64,000 bases of DNA from Stappia albiluteola (GTDB taxonomy: Bacteria > Pseudomonadota > Alphaproteobacteria > Rhizobiales > Stappiaceae): contig NZ_JACFXV010000066.1 of assembly GCF_014050225.1 (NCBI RefSeq), positions 118,973-182,972 on the forward strand, in the 5' to 3' direction. The position numbers and the translations under genes are program-made. Below are positions 41,753-49,842 of this stretch, in pieces. The stretch's first letter is position 1. The number at the start of each line of letters is the position of its first letter. The notes beneath the pieces are model-generated. The model ran no database searches. It had not been told where the DNA came from and saw only the letters and a program-made list of their open reading frames with translations.

Positions 41753-42409
41753 TCAGGGAGCCGGGCGTCTCGCTTCCCCTGTGATCGCGTATCCTCGATG
41801 GAGCGACGTCACGCCGGCGCTCCATCCGCGTTGCAGGGCCGCGGTTTCGAGTTCTACGGCAAGGCTGTCGCGCGGGGTGACGTGAAACTGCGCGAGCCAC
41901 GCCCGCAGCAGCTTGCGGAACCAGCCGGGCAAGCGCTCCTGTCCGCCGAAGTCGACGACGGACAGCCGTCCGCCTTCGTTCAGGACATCCATTCCGCGCG
42001 CCAGAGCTGCCTGCCAGGGCGGGATCATCGATAGCGTGTAGGAAAGGAACACGCGGTCGAAGCCCGCCTCGCCGAATGCCGCCTGCGGGTCGAAAGTCGC
42101 CGCATCGGCCTGCGCCAGGTGGATGCGGCCGGCAAGCCCGGCCCGCGCCACTGCGTCTTCCGCCTTTTCCAGCATCGCCGGGGAAATATCGAAGCCGTAC
42201 AGCCGGGCATCCGGATAGCGCCTCGCGACTGCGATCAGGTTGCGCGCCGTGCCGCAGCCGACTTCCAGCACGCTACCGCCGGCCGGCACTTCCAGCCGCT
42301 CGATCAGCCTGTCGCGGCCGAGCAGATAATATTTTCGCGTGGCATCGTAGATATGACGCTGCCGGCGATAGATCGCGTCCATCAGCGCGCCGGTCTCGGC
42401 GGTGGTCAT
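41753..42409 (-). CDS. btaB: diacylglyceryl-homoserine N-methyltransferase BtaB
   Basis: SAM-dependent methyltransferase of 218 aa that trimethylates diacylglyceryl homoserine to the phosphorus-free betaine lipid DGTS. It begins MTTAETGALMDAIYRRQRHIYDATRKYYLLGRDRLIERL, has the SAM loop VLEVGCGTARN, then DARLYGFDISPAMLEKAED and ADAATFD, and FLSYTLSMIPPWQAAL. Length fits BtaB (210 aa in Rhodobacter sphaeroides). An earlier ATG at 42451 inside btaA is possible; 42409 is 7 bases after the btaA stop. It acts directly on the BtaA product. Confidence 0.9.
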   Translation of the reverse strand: MTTAETGALMDAIYRRQRHIYDATRKYYLLGRDRLIERLEVPAGGSVLEVGCGTARNLIAVARRYPDARLYGFDISPAMLEKAEDAVARAGLAGRIHLAQADAATFDPQAAFGEAGFDRVFLSYTLSMIPPWQAALARGMDVLNEGGRLSVVDFGGQERLPGWFRKLLRAWLAQFHVTPRDSLAVELETAALQRGWSAGVTSLHRGYAITGEARRPAP

Positions 42410-42416
42410 TCCCGCG

Positions 42417-43676
42417 TCAGCCCCGGAAGACGTAGAGGTGGAAGCCGCCATAGATCGACGAGCGATCCTGCCGGCCGAACTCGAGGCTCTCTTCCGTACG
42501 ATAATCCCAGCGCTTCAGGATCGTGTCGCTGACGCGCCCCGGCAGCAGTGTCGGTTCGGCTGCGGTGCGGAAGATCACCCGGGCGCCGGGCCTTGCCGTA
42601 CGCGTGATTTCCGCCCACAGCCCGTTCAATTGCACGTCGGTCATCCAGTCCTGCGCATCGAGGAGGATATAGGCGTCGAGCGATGCGGCACCTTCGCCTT
42701 CCAGATGCTCGACGAAATTGCGGTTGACGACGCTGACGCGGCTCGCCCGGTCGCGCACCGCCTCGAAGTGTTCGCGCTTGAGGTAAGGCGGCAGCGGGCC
42801 GCTCTCCCCGCCCCGGGCCTTGCCTTTCGGAGCATAGCCGCGGCTGAAGGCCTGCCAGGCGAAATAGTTGTCGGACAGCGGATAGCCGCAGGCGAGCCGC
42901 TCCAGACGCTGCTTCAGGACAAGCGCCATGTCACCGCCGCCGGCCGAAGCCAGCGCCTCGTATTGCGCGGGCGGAATGCCGAGGCCGTAGAGCGACACCT
43001 TCTTCGACGTTGCCCAGCGCACCATGCGCCTGTCGAAGATCGGCGCCAGCACCTTGTCGAAGTAGCTGCGCTGCTCTTCCATCGACCGTGCCCGCACGAA
43101 ATCCTTCGGGTTCACGCCGTAAAGGCGCGCCACCAGATGGCTGAGGCCGATGAAGTAGCCAAGCAGCCCATGGCGATAGAGATCGCGGGAAAACAAAGTG
43201 ATGCGGCGGCGGCCCCAGTTGGCGAGGTCGCGGCCGTCCCAATAGGCACGGGTCTGCGGGTCCAGCCGGTTGCGCAGGAAGCGCTCGTAGGCGGCGACGT
43301 TCGCCGCCTCGTCCGCCTCGCCGAAGAAGCGGTAGAAATCCTCATAGGCCGGCAGGTATCGGGCAGCGGCCAGCTTCAGCCGGCCCAGCGCCACATGGGC
43401 GCGGTTGAGATCGACGGCGACGATTTCCGCCGGATCGGCCACCAGATAGGAGAGGGCGTTGCAGCCGCCCGACGCGATGGTGACGATGCGCGCACCCGGC
43501 TTCAGTTCGAGCGCCCGCATGTCGACCTCGGGGTCTTCCCAGATCTGCGGATAGACCAGACCCTTGAAGGCGAAGGTGAACAGCCGCTCCAGCACTCCCT
43601 CGCCGGTCAATGCGCCGGAACGGTGCACCGCCTGACCGAGACGCTTCTTCGAAGCCGCGATGGATGTCGGCGCCAT
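42417..43676 (-). CDS. btaA: SAM:diacylglycerol 3-amino-3-carboxypropyltransferase BtaA
   Basis: First enzyme of betaine-lipid synthesis, 419 aa, DUF3419 family; it transfers the aminocarboxypropyl group of SAM to diacylglycerol. Key regions are FTFAFKGLVYPQIWEDPEVDMRALEL, VTIASGGCNALSYLVADPAEIVAVDLNRAHVALGRLKLAA (SAM site), YGLGIPPAQYEALA, and LDAQDWMTDVQLNGLWAEITRTARPGARVIFRTA. The start at 43676 follows GGGGGAGAGAGGG; an in-frame ATG at 43754 adds 26 basic residues. In rhizobia btaAB are induced by phosphate limitation through PhoB. I did not find a confident Pho box upstream. Confidence 0.93.
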   Translation of the reverse strand: MAPTSIAASKKRLGQAVHRSGALTGEGVLERLFTFAFKGLVYPQIWEDPEVDMRALELKPGARIVTIASGGCNALSYLVADPAEIVAVDLNRAHVALGRLKLAAARYLPAYEDFYRFFGEADEAANVAAYERFLRNRLDPQTRAYWDGRDLANWGRRRITLFSRDLYRHGLLGYFIGLSHLVARLYGVNPKDFVRARSMEEQRSYFDKVLAPIFDRRMVRWATSKKVSLYGLGIPPAQYEALASAGGGDMALVLKQRLERLACGYPLSDNYFAWQAFSRGYAPKGKARGGESGPLPPYLKREHFEAVRDRASRVSVVNRNFVEHLEGEGAASLDAYILLDAQDWMTDVQLNGLWAEITRTARPGARVIFRTAAEPTLLPGRVSDTILKRWDYRTEESLEFGRQDRSSIYGGFHLYVFRG

Positions 43677-43773
43677 TCGCCCTCTCTCCCCCTGCCGTCG
43701 GACCCGCCTGATGGCCCGATTCACGGGAAGAGGTTTACGAAGGACCTGCGACACTACGGTGACGGAATCCCCG

Positions 43774-45039
43774 TCAGCGCGTCGTGACGATGAAGTCGGT
43801 GCCGAGGCCCGAGTGCAGGCGGAAGGTGCGGTCAGTTACGATGATCGAGGAGCCCGGCGTGAGCCGTTCCTCAAGCTCGGCGCGCACGCTGTCCGGCCAG
43901 TCGATGCGCTGGAGCACGGCTTCGGCCGAAGCCTCGCCACGCTCTTCCGCCGCAAGACCCATCCACTCCACCTCGCGGTCGACCGGCCCGAAGGAAAGCG
44001 CGGTGAAGATGAAGGTACCGAGCGGCGCTTCCGGATCCTTGAGCCCGACTGGGCCGGCATAGATCTCGCGGAAGTTCTGCCGGACATAGACCCGGCCCGT
44101 ATAGGGACCCTCGCGGCCGGCTTCGGCATAGAGGCGCTTCAGCACCGTATTGCTCGCCACACCCGTTACCGGAAGGTCGGCGCCTTCCTGAAAGGTTTCG
44201 AGCGCCGCCCGCGTCTTTCGGCCGAAAACGCCATCGGCCGGCCCCGGCTCGTAGCCGAGACGCGCCAGGAGGAGCTGCATTTCCCGGATGCGCTCGCCTT
44301 CGCTGAGCCGTGTCACGAGCATTCGCAGGGGCGCTTCGGAGCGCTTGGCCGTCACCTTCTTCGGCAGCACGGCGGCAGGTCCCACATCGGCATCGATCGC
44401 GCCGCGCAACGCTGGATCGCCAGCAATCGTGCGCGCGTCGAGCACGGCGACTGCGGCTTCCTGCGGGCGCGGTTGCAGCAGGGAGGTATGCAAGATCGGC
44501 TCGGGCCGCGTTTCGTCGCGGGTGATCACCACATGAGCGCCGCGCTCCGTCATGCCGAACAGCTTCTGCGCGAAGCCACGCGGCAGGCGCACGCAACCGT
44601 GCGAGGCCGGGTAGTTGGGCACCCGTCCCTCGTGCAGCGCCACGCCCGACCAGGTGATGCGCTGCATGTAGGGCATCGGCGCATCGTCATAGAGGTTGGA
44701 GAAGTGCTTGCGGCGCTTTTCCAGGATGCTGAAGACGCCGGTCGGCGTGCCGTAGCCCGGCTTGCCGGACGAAACGCGGGTGGAATCGATGAGTTCCGTG
44801 CCGCGATAGACGTCGAGCCGCTGCTCCTTCAGCGATACGACGAGTTGCAGCGGATCGTTGTTGGCCTCGGCCGCTTCCGGTCGTTCGAGCGTGACCGGCT
44901 GCAGGCGGCTTGCCCCGCTTGCCAGGGCGGTGTTCGTCAGGAACCCGCCTGCTATCGCAATCGTCAAAACCGCAAATGCGAAATGATGGACCGGACGGTC
45001 CTTGCCGCCCTTCCTGCGAACCTCGCGTCCCATAGCCAA
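43774..45039 (-). CDS. L,D-transpeptidase with C-terminal peptidoglycan-binding domain
   Basis: Envelope enzyme of 421 aa with an N-terminal anchor or signal (HHFAFAVLTIAIAGGFLTNTALA, about 18-40). The YkuD domain (about 64-175) has VSLKEQRLDVYRG, GKPGYGTPTGVFSILEK and the active site VALHEGRVPNYPASHGCVRLPRGFA with the nucleophilic Cys. A PG_binding_1 repeat follows (REMQLLLARLGYEPGPADGVFGRKTRAALETFQ). The last ~130 residues form a further domain ending RLHSGLGTDFIVTTR. It probably introduces 3-3 cross-links or attaches proteins to peptidoglycan. Confidence 0.92.
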   Translation of the reverse strand: MAMGREVRRKGGKDRPVHHFAFAVLTIAIAGGFLTNTALASGASRLQPVTLERPEAAEANNDPLQLVVSLKEQRLDVYRGTELIDSTRVSSGKPGYGTPTGVFSILEKRRKHFSNLYDDAPMPYMQRITWSGVALHEGRVPNYPASHGCVRLPRGFAQKLFGMTERGAHVVITRDETRPEPILHTSLLQPRPQEAAVAVLDARTIAGDPALRGAIDADVGPAAVLPKKVTAKRSEAPLRMLVTRLSEGERIREMQLLLARLGYEPGPADGVFGRKTRAALETFQEGADLPVTGVASNTVLKRLYAEAGREGPYTGRVYVRQNFREIYAGPVGLKDPEAPLGTFIFTALSFGPVDREVEWMGLAAEERGEASAEAVLQRIDWPDSVRAELEERLTPGSSIIVTDRTFRLHSGLGTDFIVTTR

Positions 45040-45408
45040 ACCCTGCCTTTACGCAATACTTTTCGACAGTCACCGCGATCCCGGTCGTGATCCTAGTACG
45101 GACTCGTGAATCGACGGTTAGTTGCTTTATTTACGACCGGTTCTACGCCGGCTGCCGTGATCGGGATCACGGATTGGCGAAACTTTCGGCTGCTTTTCGC
45201 CACAGAATACGTAATTCCCCCAGAAAAGCAGAGCCCAAATACGCGCCACCCTTGCAATTCGATGCGAACGAAAGGCGTTGCGACTCAGGGCGCGATTCGG
45301 AATCGTTAACAAACAACGGGCTTTTCCCGCCCCGCCCCCTGTTCCCCGCGAGTAGAGAACGCCGCGATTTAGCGATTGCGCGAGCGTTATTCCCTACCCG
45401 GAAGCAAT
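45040..45408. promoter_or_regulatory. 369-bp divergent region with an 18-bp palindrome
   Basis: No gene seen. CCGTGATC-GG-GATCACGG at 45155-45172 is a palindrome with 8-bp arms. A related GATCCCGGTCGTGATCC lies at 45077-45093. The two could be operators for the L,D-transpeptidase gene (start 45039) or the unknown gene (start 45409). Regulator unknown. Confidence 0.4.
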
Positions 45409-46119
45409 ATGGAAGTTTTGCGCATGTTCACCGACATCAACGAAATCCTGATGAAGGATTGCCCGCTCGAAGTCGACGCCCTCGGCGTGGTGAACAAGCT
45501 GCTGCAGCAGCATGATTGCTTCCAGAACATCAGCGAATCCTTCGAGATCGGCCTTTTCGACATCATCGAGATGAATTTCTGCGAGTGCAATCCCGAGCAG
45601 GAAGCCGCGCTGCGCGACGTCGTCGGTCAGCTCTCCCGCCGCATCCTCGATATTTTCGAGGCATCCCTGCTGATGAAGCAGTTGGCGCTAGAAGACGGCA
45701 CTACAAGGCTCAGCCGTGCCCGTATCGAGACCTTCGTCGCCGCCATCCGCGAGGAGGCGCAGATCCAGTGCCTCGACATCAACGAACTGCAGCCGGCTTC
45801 CGTCGGAGAGGCTTACGCCCGCCTCTTCGACACGATCCTCAAGGAGTTGAGGGAATACCTGAACCTGCCCTCGCTCGACCTGGAATTCCTGCACGCCGAT
45901 CTGCGCGACTGCATGGATGTCGTCATCCAGCGCCATGTCTGGCGCCGCGTGCGCATCGAGACGGAAACCCACCGCCGCGTCGGCGAGCAGATCGAGGCGC
46001 TCATGGCGCTCGCAAGCGATGCCGGTGACAGCCGGACGCCGCGCCTGCTCACCATCAAGCCGATCCCGCTTGCCGCCCGCGCGCCGTCCTTCCGCAACCC
46101 GCTATCGCGCTCGGCCTGA
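45409..46119 (+). CDS. conserved hypothetical protein, 236 aa
   Basis: Cytosolic, mainly helical and acidic protein of unknown function. Start at 45409 (MEVLRMFTDI, with GGAAGCAAT upstream) or 45424 (MFTDINEIL). It has five cysteines (including LMKDCPLEVDA, QHDCFQN, NFCECNPEQE), clustered in the first third, which is unusual for a small cytosolic protein. Segments QLSRRILDIFEASLLMKQLALEDGTTRL and RVRIETETHRRVGEQIEALMAL are long amphipathic helices. No domain recognised. It converges with the dihydroorotase gene, leaving 1 base. Confidence 0.65.
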   Translation: MEVLRMFTDINEILMKDCPLEVDALGVVNKLLQQHDCFQNISESFEIGLFDIIEMNFCECNPEQEAALRDVVGQLSRRILDIFEASLLMKQLALEDGTTRLSRARIETFVAAIREEAQIQCLDINELQPASVGEAYARLFDTILKELREYLNLPSLDLEFLHADLRDCMDVVIQRHVWRRVRIETETHRRVGEQIEALMALASDAGDSRTPRLLTIKPIPLAARAPSFRNPLSRSA

Positions 46120-46120
46120 A

Positions 46121-47455
46121 TCAGCCGCGCGGCAGAGCTTCGGCGAAGAGCACGGGCTCGCCGAGGCTCGGGGCCGCCAGTTCGCCTTCCCACATCACGC
46201 GATTGCCGCGCACGATGGTGCCGACCGGCCAGCCGGTGACGCTGACGCCGTCATAGGGCGTCCAGCCGCATTTCGACGCGATCCATTCGTTGCGGATCGT
46301 CTCCCGCTTCTTCAGATCCACCACCGTGAAATCGGCATCGTAGCCGATGGCGATGCGCCCCTTGCGGGCGATACCGAAGAGCCGCGCCGGCCCGGCCGAG
46401 GACAGGTCGACGAAACGCTGAAGCGACAACCGGCCCGCATTCACGTGGTCGAGCATCATCGGCACCAGCGTCTGTACGCCCGTCATGCCGGAGGGCGATG
46501 CGGGATAGGTCTTCTTCTTTTCCTCCAGGAGATGCGGCGCGTGATCGGAACCGAGCACGTCGATGAGCCCCTGTGCGACGCCCCACCACAGCCGGTCCCT
46601 GTGACGGGCGGCGCGCACGGGCGGGTTCATCTGCGCCAGCGAGCCGATGCGTTCGTAGGCCTCGTCGGTCAGCGTCAGGTGATGCGGCGTCACCTCGATG
46701 GAAGCGACGTCCTTGTGAGGGACGAGGTAGTCCACCTCCTCCGCCGTGGACAGGTGCAGGATGTGGATGCGCGCGCCGACCTTGCGCGCGATGCCGACCA
46801 GCCGCTTCGTGCAGGAAAGTGCCGCCTCCTCGTCGCGCCAGACCGGATGCGAGCGCGGATCGCCCTCGATCCGCTCGCCCAGTCTATCGCGCAGGCGGAA
46901 CTCGTCCTCGGAATGAAAGGCCGACCGCCGCCGGGTCCTGGACAAAATCTCCGCCACGCCGACATCGTCCTCCACCAGCAGGTCGCCGGTGGAAGAGCCC
47001 ATGAAGACCTTGATACCGGCCGCCCCCGGCAGGCGTTCCAGGTCTGGAATGTCCTTCACGTTGTCCCGCGTGCCGCCGACCCAGAAGGCAAAATCGCAAT
47101 GCATGCGATGCCGGCCGCGCGCCACCTTGTCGGCAAGGGCGGCTTCACTTGTCGTCTCCGGCTTGGTGTTCGGCATTTCGAATACGGCCGTCACCCCGCC
47201 CATCACGGCGGCGCGCGCCCCGCTTTCCAGGTCTTCCTTGTGCTCAAGGCCCGGTTCGCGGAAGTGCACCTGCGTATCGATTACCCCCGGCAGTACATGC
47301 AGGCCCGTGCAGTCGACTACATCGCCGGCCTGGGCGGGATCGAAGCTGCCGATCCCGGCGATGCGCCCGTCCTTAATCGCAACATCGCGAACCGCGATAC
47401 CGTCCTGGTTGACCACCGTGCCGCCCTTGAGGATCTGGTCGTAGGTCTTCTGCAT
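46121..47455 (-). CDS. pyrC: dihydroorotase-family amidohydrolase (class I)
   Basis: Cyclic amidohydrolase of 444 aa, probably converting carbamoyl-aspartate and dihydroorotate. The start MQKTYDQILKGGTVVN at 47455 is preceded by GGAGACC. Metal-site regions are VIDTQVHFREPGLEH, GAAGIKVFMGSSTGD (carboxylysine K), ARIHILHLSTAEE (His), IEVTPHHLTLTD (His) and VLGSDHAPHL (Asp). The first motif reads DTQVH where DHOases have DxHxH, so the first His ligand is Gln62. No other pyrimidine gene is in the window. A related hydantoinase/allantoinase activity remains possible. Confidence 0.85.
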   Translation of the reverse strand: MQKTYDQILKGGTVVNQDGIAVRDVAIKDGRIAGIGSFDPAQAGDVVDCTGLHVLPGVIDTQVHFREPGLEHKEDLESGARAAVMGGVTAVFEMPNTKPETTSEAALADKVARGRHRMHCDFAFWVGGTRDNVKDIPDLERLPGAAGIKVFMGSSTGDLLVEDDVGVAEILSRTRRRSAFHSEDEFRLRDRLGERIEGDPRSHPVWRDEEAALSCTKRLVGIARKVGARIHILHLSTAEEVDYLVPHKDVASIEVTPHHLTLTDEAYERIGSLAQMNPPVRAARHRDRLWWGVAQGLIDVLGSDHAPHLLEEKKKTYPASPSGMTGVQTLVPMMLDHVNAGRLSLQRFVDLSSAGPARLFGIARKGRIAIGYDADFTVVDLKKRETIRNEWIASKCGWTPYDGVSVTGWPVGTIVRGNRVMWEGELAAPSLGEPVLFAEALPRG

Positions 47456-47669
47456 GGCGGTCTCCGGCATTGATTGTCGCTGAAACTGGCAAGCCTTCGC
47501 TTGCTGCCCGGGCTTATAGACCGCAAGGGCACGCTGCGCCAGCATATCGCCCCTTCGCACATGCCGCATTGCGCTTGCCTGAGGACAAGAAGGCGGAACG
47601 GCCTTGTTGCTGCGGCCGAACCGGCCTATCTCGAAGAGAACCAGTCAATTTTCGCGGGAAGAGCCCTCC

Positions 47670-48557
47670 ATGCAAAGAGCCCGGATCGCCGAGTTGCCAG
47701 GCCGCGGCGTCGTCCACGTCACCGGACCGGACGCGCGCGGCTTCCTGCAAAACCTGCTGACCTGCGACATGGATGATGTCGACGAAGCAGGTGCCGGCTA
47801 CGGCGCGCTGCTGACCCCGCAAGGCAAGATCCTCTTCGATTTCCTGCTGCTGAAGATCGACGACGGCTACCTCCTCGACACGCCGCGACAGACCCTCGCC
47901 GATTTTGCCAAGCGGCTGACCTTCTACAAATTGCGGGCGAAGGTCGACATCCGCGACGTCAGCGAGGATCTGGCGGTACTGGCTGCCTGGGGCGGCGACG
48001 GCCAACCCGAAATGCCGGCGACCGTCGTGCGCGATCCGCGCCTTGCAGCACTCGGCTTCCGCGCCATCGGCGCGCGATCGGCCATCGGCGCGGATCTTGC
48101 GACGCCGGGCTTCGAGGCATCAGACGAGGCGGACTATCATGCCCATCGCATCGCGCTTGGCATTCCAGAAGCGCCGGCGGATTTCACCTATGGCGACGCC
48201 TTTCCGCACGATGCCGATCTCGACGCGTTGAACGCAGTCGCTTTCGACAAGGGCTGCTTTGTCGGCCAGGAAGTGGTGAGCCGCATGAAGCATCGCGGCA
48301 ACCTGCGCCGCCGTATCATCCTCGTCCATGGCGATAGGGATCTGCCCGAACCCGGCACGGAAATCGTTGCTGGAGGCAGGCCCGCCGGCACCATCGGTTC
48401 GTCATCGGGCGCCGCCGGCCTCGCGCTCGTCCGCCTCGACCGTATCCGCGAGGCGATGGACAAGGGCGCGGCAATTACCGCCGCCGGCGTCACGCTTCAA
48501 TTCACGCTTCCCGCATGGGCCGGTTTCGGCTGGCCCGAGACGGTCGGCGAAGACTGA
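47670..48557 (+). CDS. ygfZ: folate-binding protein YgfZ (Fe-S cluster assembly/repair)
   Basis: Tetrahydrofolate-dependent protein of 295 aa that supports maturation of certain Fe-S enzymes. It has the GcvT-like fold and the signature KGCFVGQEVVSRMKHRGNLRR (KGCxxGQE with the essential Cys) near residue 215. The N-terminus is LPGRGVVHVTGPDARGFLQNLLTCDM. I start at 47670. The gene is monocistronic or leads into the HD hydrolase gene 21 bases downstream. Confidence 0.93.
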   Translation: MQRARIAELPGRGVVHVTGPDARGFLQNLLTCDMDDVDEAGAGYGALLTPQGKILFDFLLLKIDDGYLLDTPRQTLADFAKRLTFYKLRAKVDIRDVSEDLAVLAAWGGDGQPEMPATVVRDPRLAALGFRAIGARSAIGADLATPGFEASDEADYHAHRIALGIPEAPADFTYGDAFPHDADLDALNAVAFDKGCFVGQEVVSRMKHRGNLRRRIILVHGDRDLPEPGTEIVAGGRPAGTIGSSSGAAGLALVRLDRIREAMDKGAAITAAGVTLQFTLPAWAGFGWPETVGED

Positions 48558-48578
48558 CCCCGCTCAGGTCCGATCGCC

Positions 48579-49232
48579 ATGGCCGCCGACCGCCCAGACC
48601 TCCCGCTCCGCGCCTGGCAGCGCATGCTGTCCGGCCGCCGCCTGGATCTCCTCGATCCCTCGCCCCTCGACGTCGAGATCGAGGACATTGCCCACGGCCT
48701 TGCCCGCGTTGCCCGCTGGAACGGCCAGACAGTGGGCGATCACGCCTTTTCCGTCGCCCAGCACTCCCTCCTGGTGGAGGAACTGGCCCGCCGGTTGACG
48801 CCCTCCCTGCCGCCAAGGGACTGCATGGCGGTCCTGCTACATGACGCCCCAGAATATGTGATCGGCGATATGATCTCGCCCTTCAAGGCCGTCATGGGCG
48901 GCAACTACAAGGAAATCGAGGCGCGGCTGCAGGGGGCGATCCATCTGCGCTTCTCTCTGCCGCGCGAATTGCCGGCGACGATCCACAAGCTTGCAAAACG
49001 GGCCGACACCATCGCCGCCTATTTCGAGGCGGTCGAGCTTGCCGGCTTCGACGACAGGGAAGCCTCTCGCATTTTCGGCCGCCCCCGCGGTTTCCAGGCG
49101 GATCGCGCGGGCAGGCTGCGCCTCGGCCTTGCGCCGCTACCGGCGGCGAAGGCACAAACCGCCTTCCTCACCCGTTTCGGGGAACTGGCCCGCGAGCGGC
49201 AACGTCTGGAACTGCACACGGGATTTTGCTGA
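48579..49232 (+). CDS. HD-family hydrolase (YfbR-like 5'-nucleotidase)
   Basis: Metal-dependent HD phosphohydrolase of 217 aa. The HD motif pattern is H in DHAFSVAQHSLLVEEL, HD in VLLHDAPEYVIGDMISPFK, and D in KRADTIAAYFEAV. The N-terminal RMLSGRRLDLLDPSPLDVEIEDIAHGLARVARWNGQT is that of rhizobial YfbR-type proteins. Likely acts on deoxynucleoside monophosphates. 21 bases after ygfZ. Confidence 0.88.
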   Translation: MAADRPDLPLRAWQRMLSGRRLDLLDPSPLDVEIEDIAHGLARVARWNGQTVGDHAFSVAQHSLLVEELARRLTPSLPPRDCMAVLLHDAPEYVIGDMISPFKAVMGGNYKEIEARLQGAIHLRFSLPRELPATIHKLAKRADTIAAYFEAVELAGFDDREASRIFGRPRGFQADRAGRLRLGLAPLPAAKAQTAFLTRFGELARERQRLELHTGFC

Positions 49233-49326
49233 ACAAAAGGCGGCGGCATCACGACCGCCGCCTTCCAAATCGTTAGACTCCGTTTTGACCGGAGGATCGT
49301 TTACGCCATAGGATCGGGAGGCTCCA

Positions 49327-49833
49327 ATGCTCTTCGTCTGTTCATTGTCCCGCCTGGCCGAAACCGTGTCCAGCACGGGAGCGAGCCACCTGGTGACCCT
49401 GATCAACGAAGGAACACGGGTGCCTCGCCCGCCGGAAATTGCTGCCGAACGCCACCTCTTCCTCGGCTTCAACGACATCACCGCACCCGCCGAAGGCCTG
49501 ACGCCGCCGGCCGAAGTCCACGTTCGCAGCCTGATCGACTTCGTGCGGGGCTGGGACCGCAGCCAGCCGATCGTCATCCATTGCTGGGCGGGCATCAGCC
49601 GTTCGACCGCGGGTGCCTTCATCACCGCCTGTGCCCTGTCGCCGCGGCGGGACGAGATGGAGATCGCACAGATCCTCCGCCTCGCCTCTCCGTCGGCCAC
49701 CCCCAACGCGCGACTGGTGGCGCTTGCCGACAAGGTGCTGGATCGCGACGGACGGATGATCGACGCCGTACGCGCCATAGGTCGCGGAGCCGACGCCTTC
49801 GAAGGCACTCCCTTCGAACTGCCGCTTGCCTGA
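49327..49833 (+). CDS. protein tyrosine/dual-specificity phosphatase-like protein
   Basis: Cysteine phosphatase of 168 aa. The P-loop HCWAGISRSTAGAF (C-x5-R) is near residue 80. It starts MLFVCSLSRLAETVSSTGASHLVTLIN after GGGAGG. General-acid Asp candidates lie in FNDITAPAEG. The next gene, a NadQ-like regulator, begins 9 bases downstream, so they form an operon. Physiological substrate unknown. Confidence 0.88.
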   Translation: MLFVCSLSRLAETVSSTGASHLVTLINEGTRVPRPPEIAAERHLFLGFNDITAPAEGLTPPAEVHVRSLIDFVRGWDRSQPIVIHCWAGISRSTAGAFITACALSPRRDEMEIAQILRLASPSATPNARLVALADKVLDRDGRMIDAVRAIGRGADAFEGTPFELPLA

Positions 49834-49842
49834 GAACCCGCA

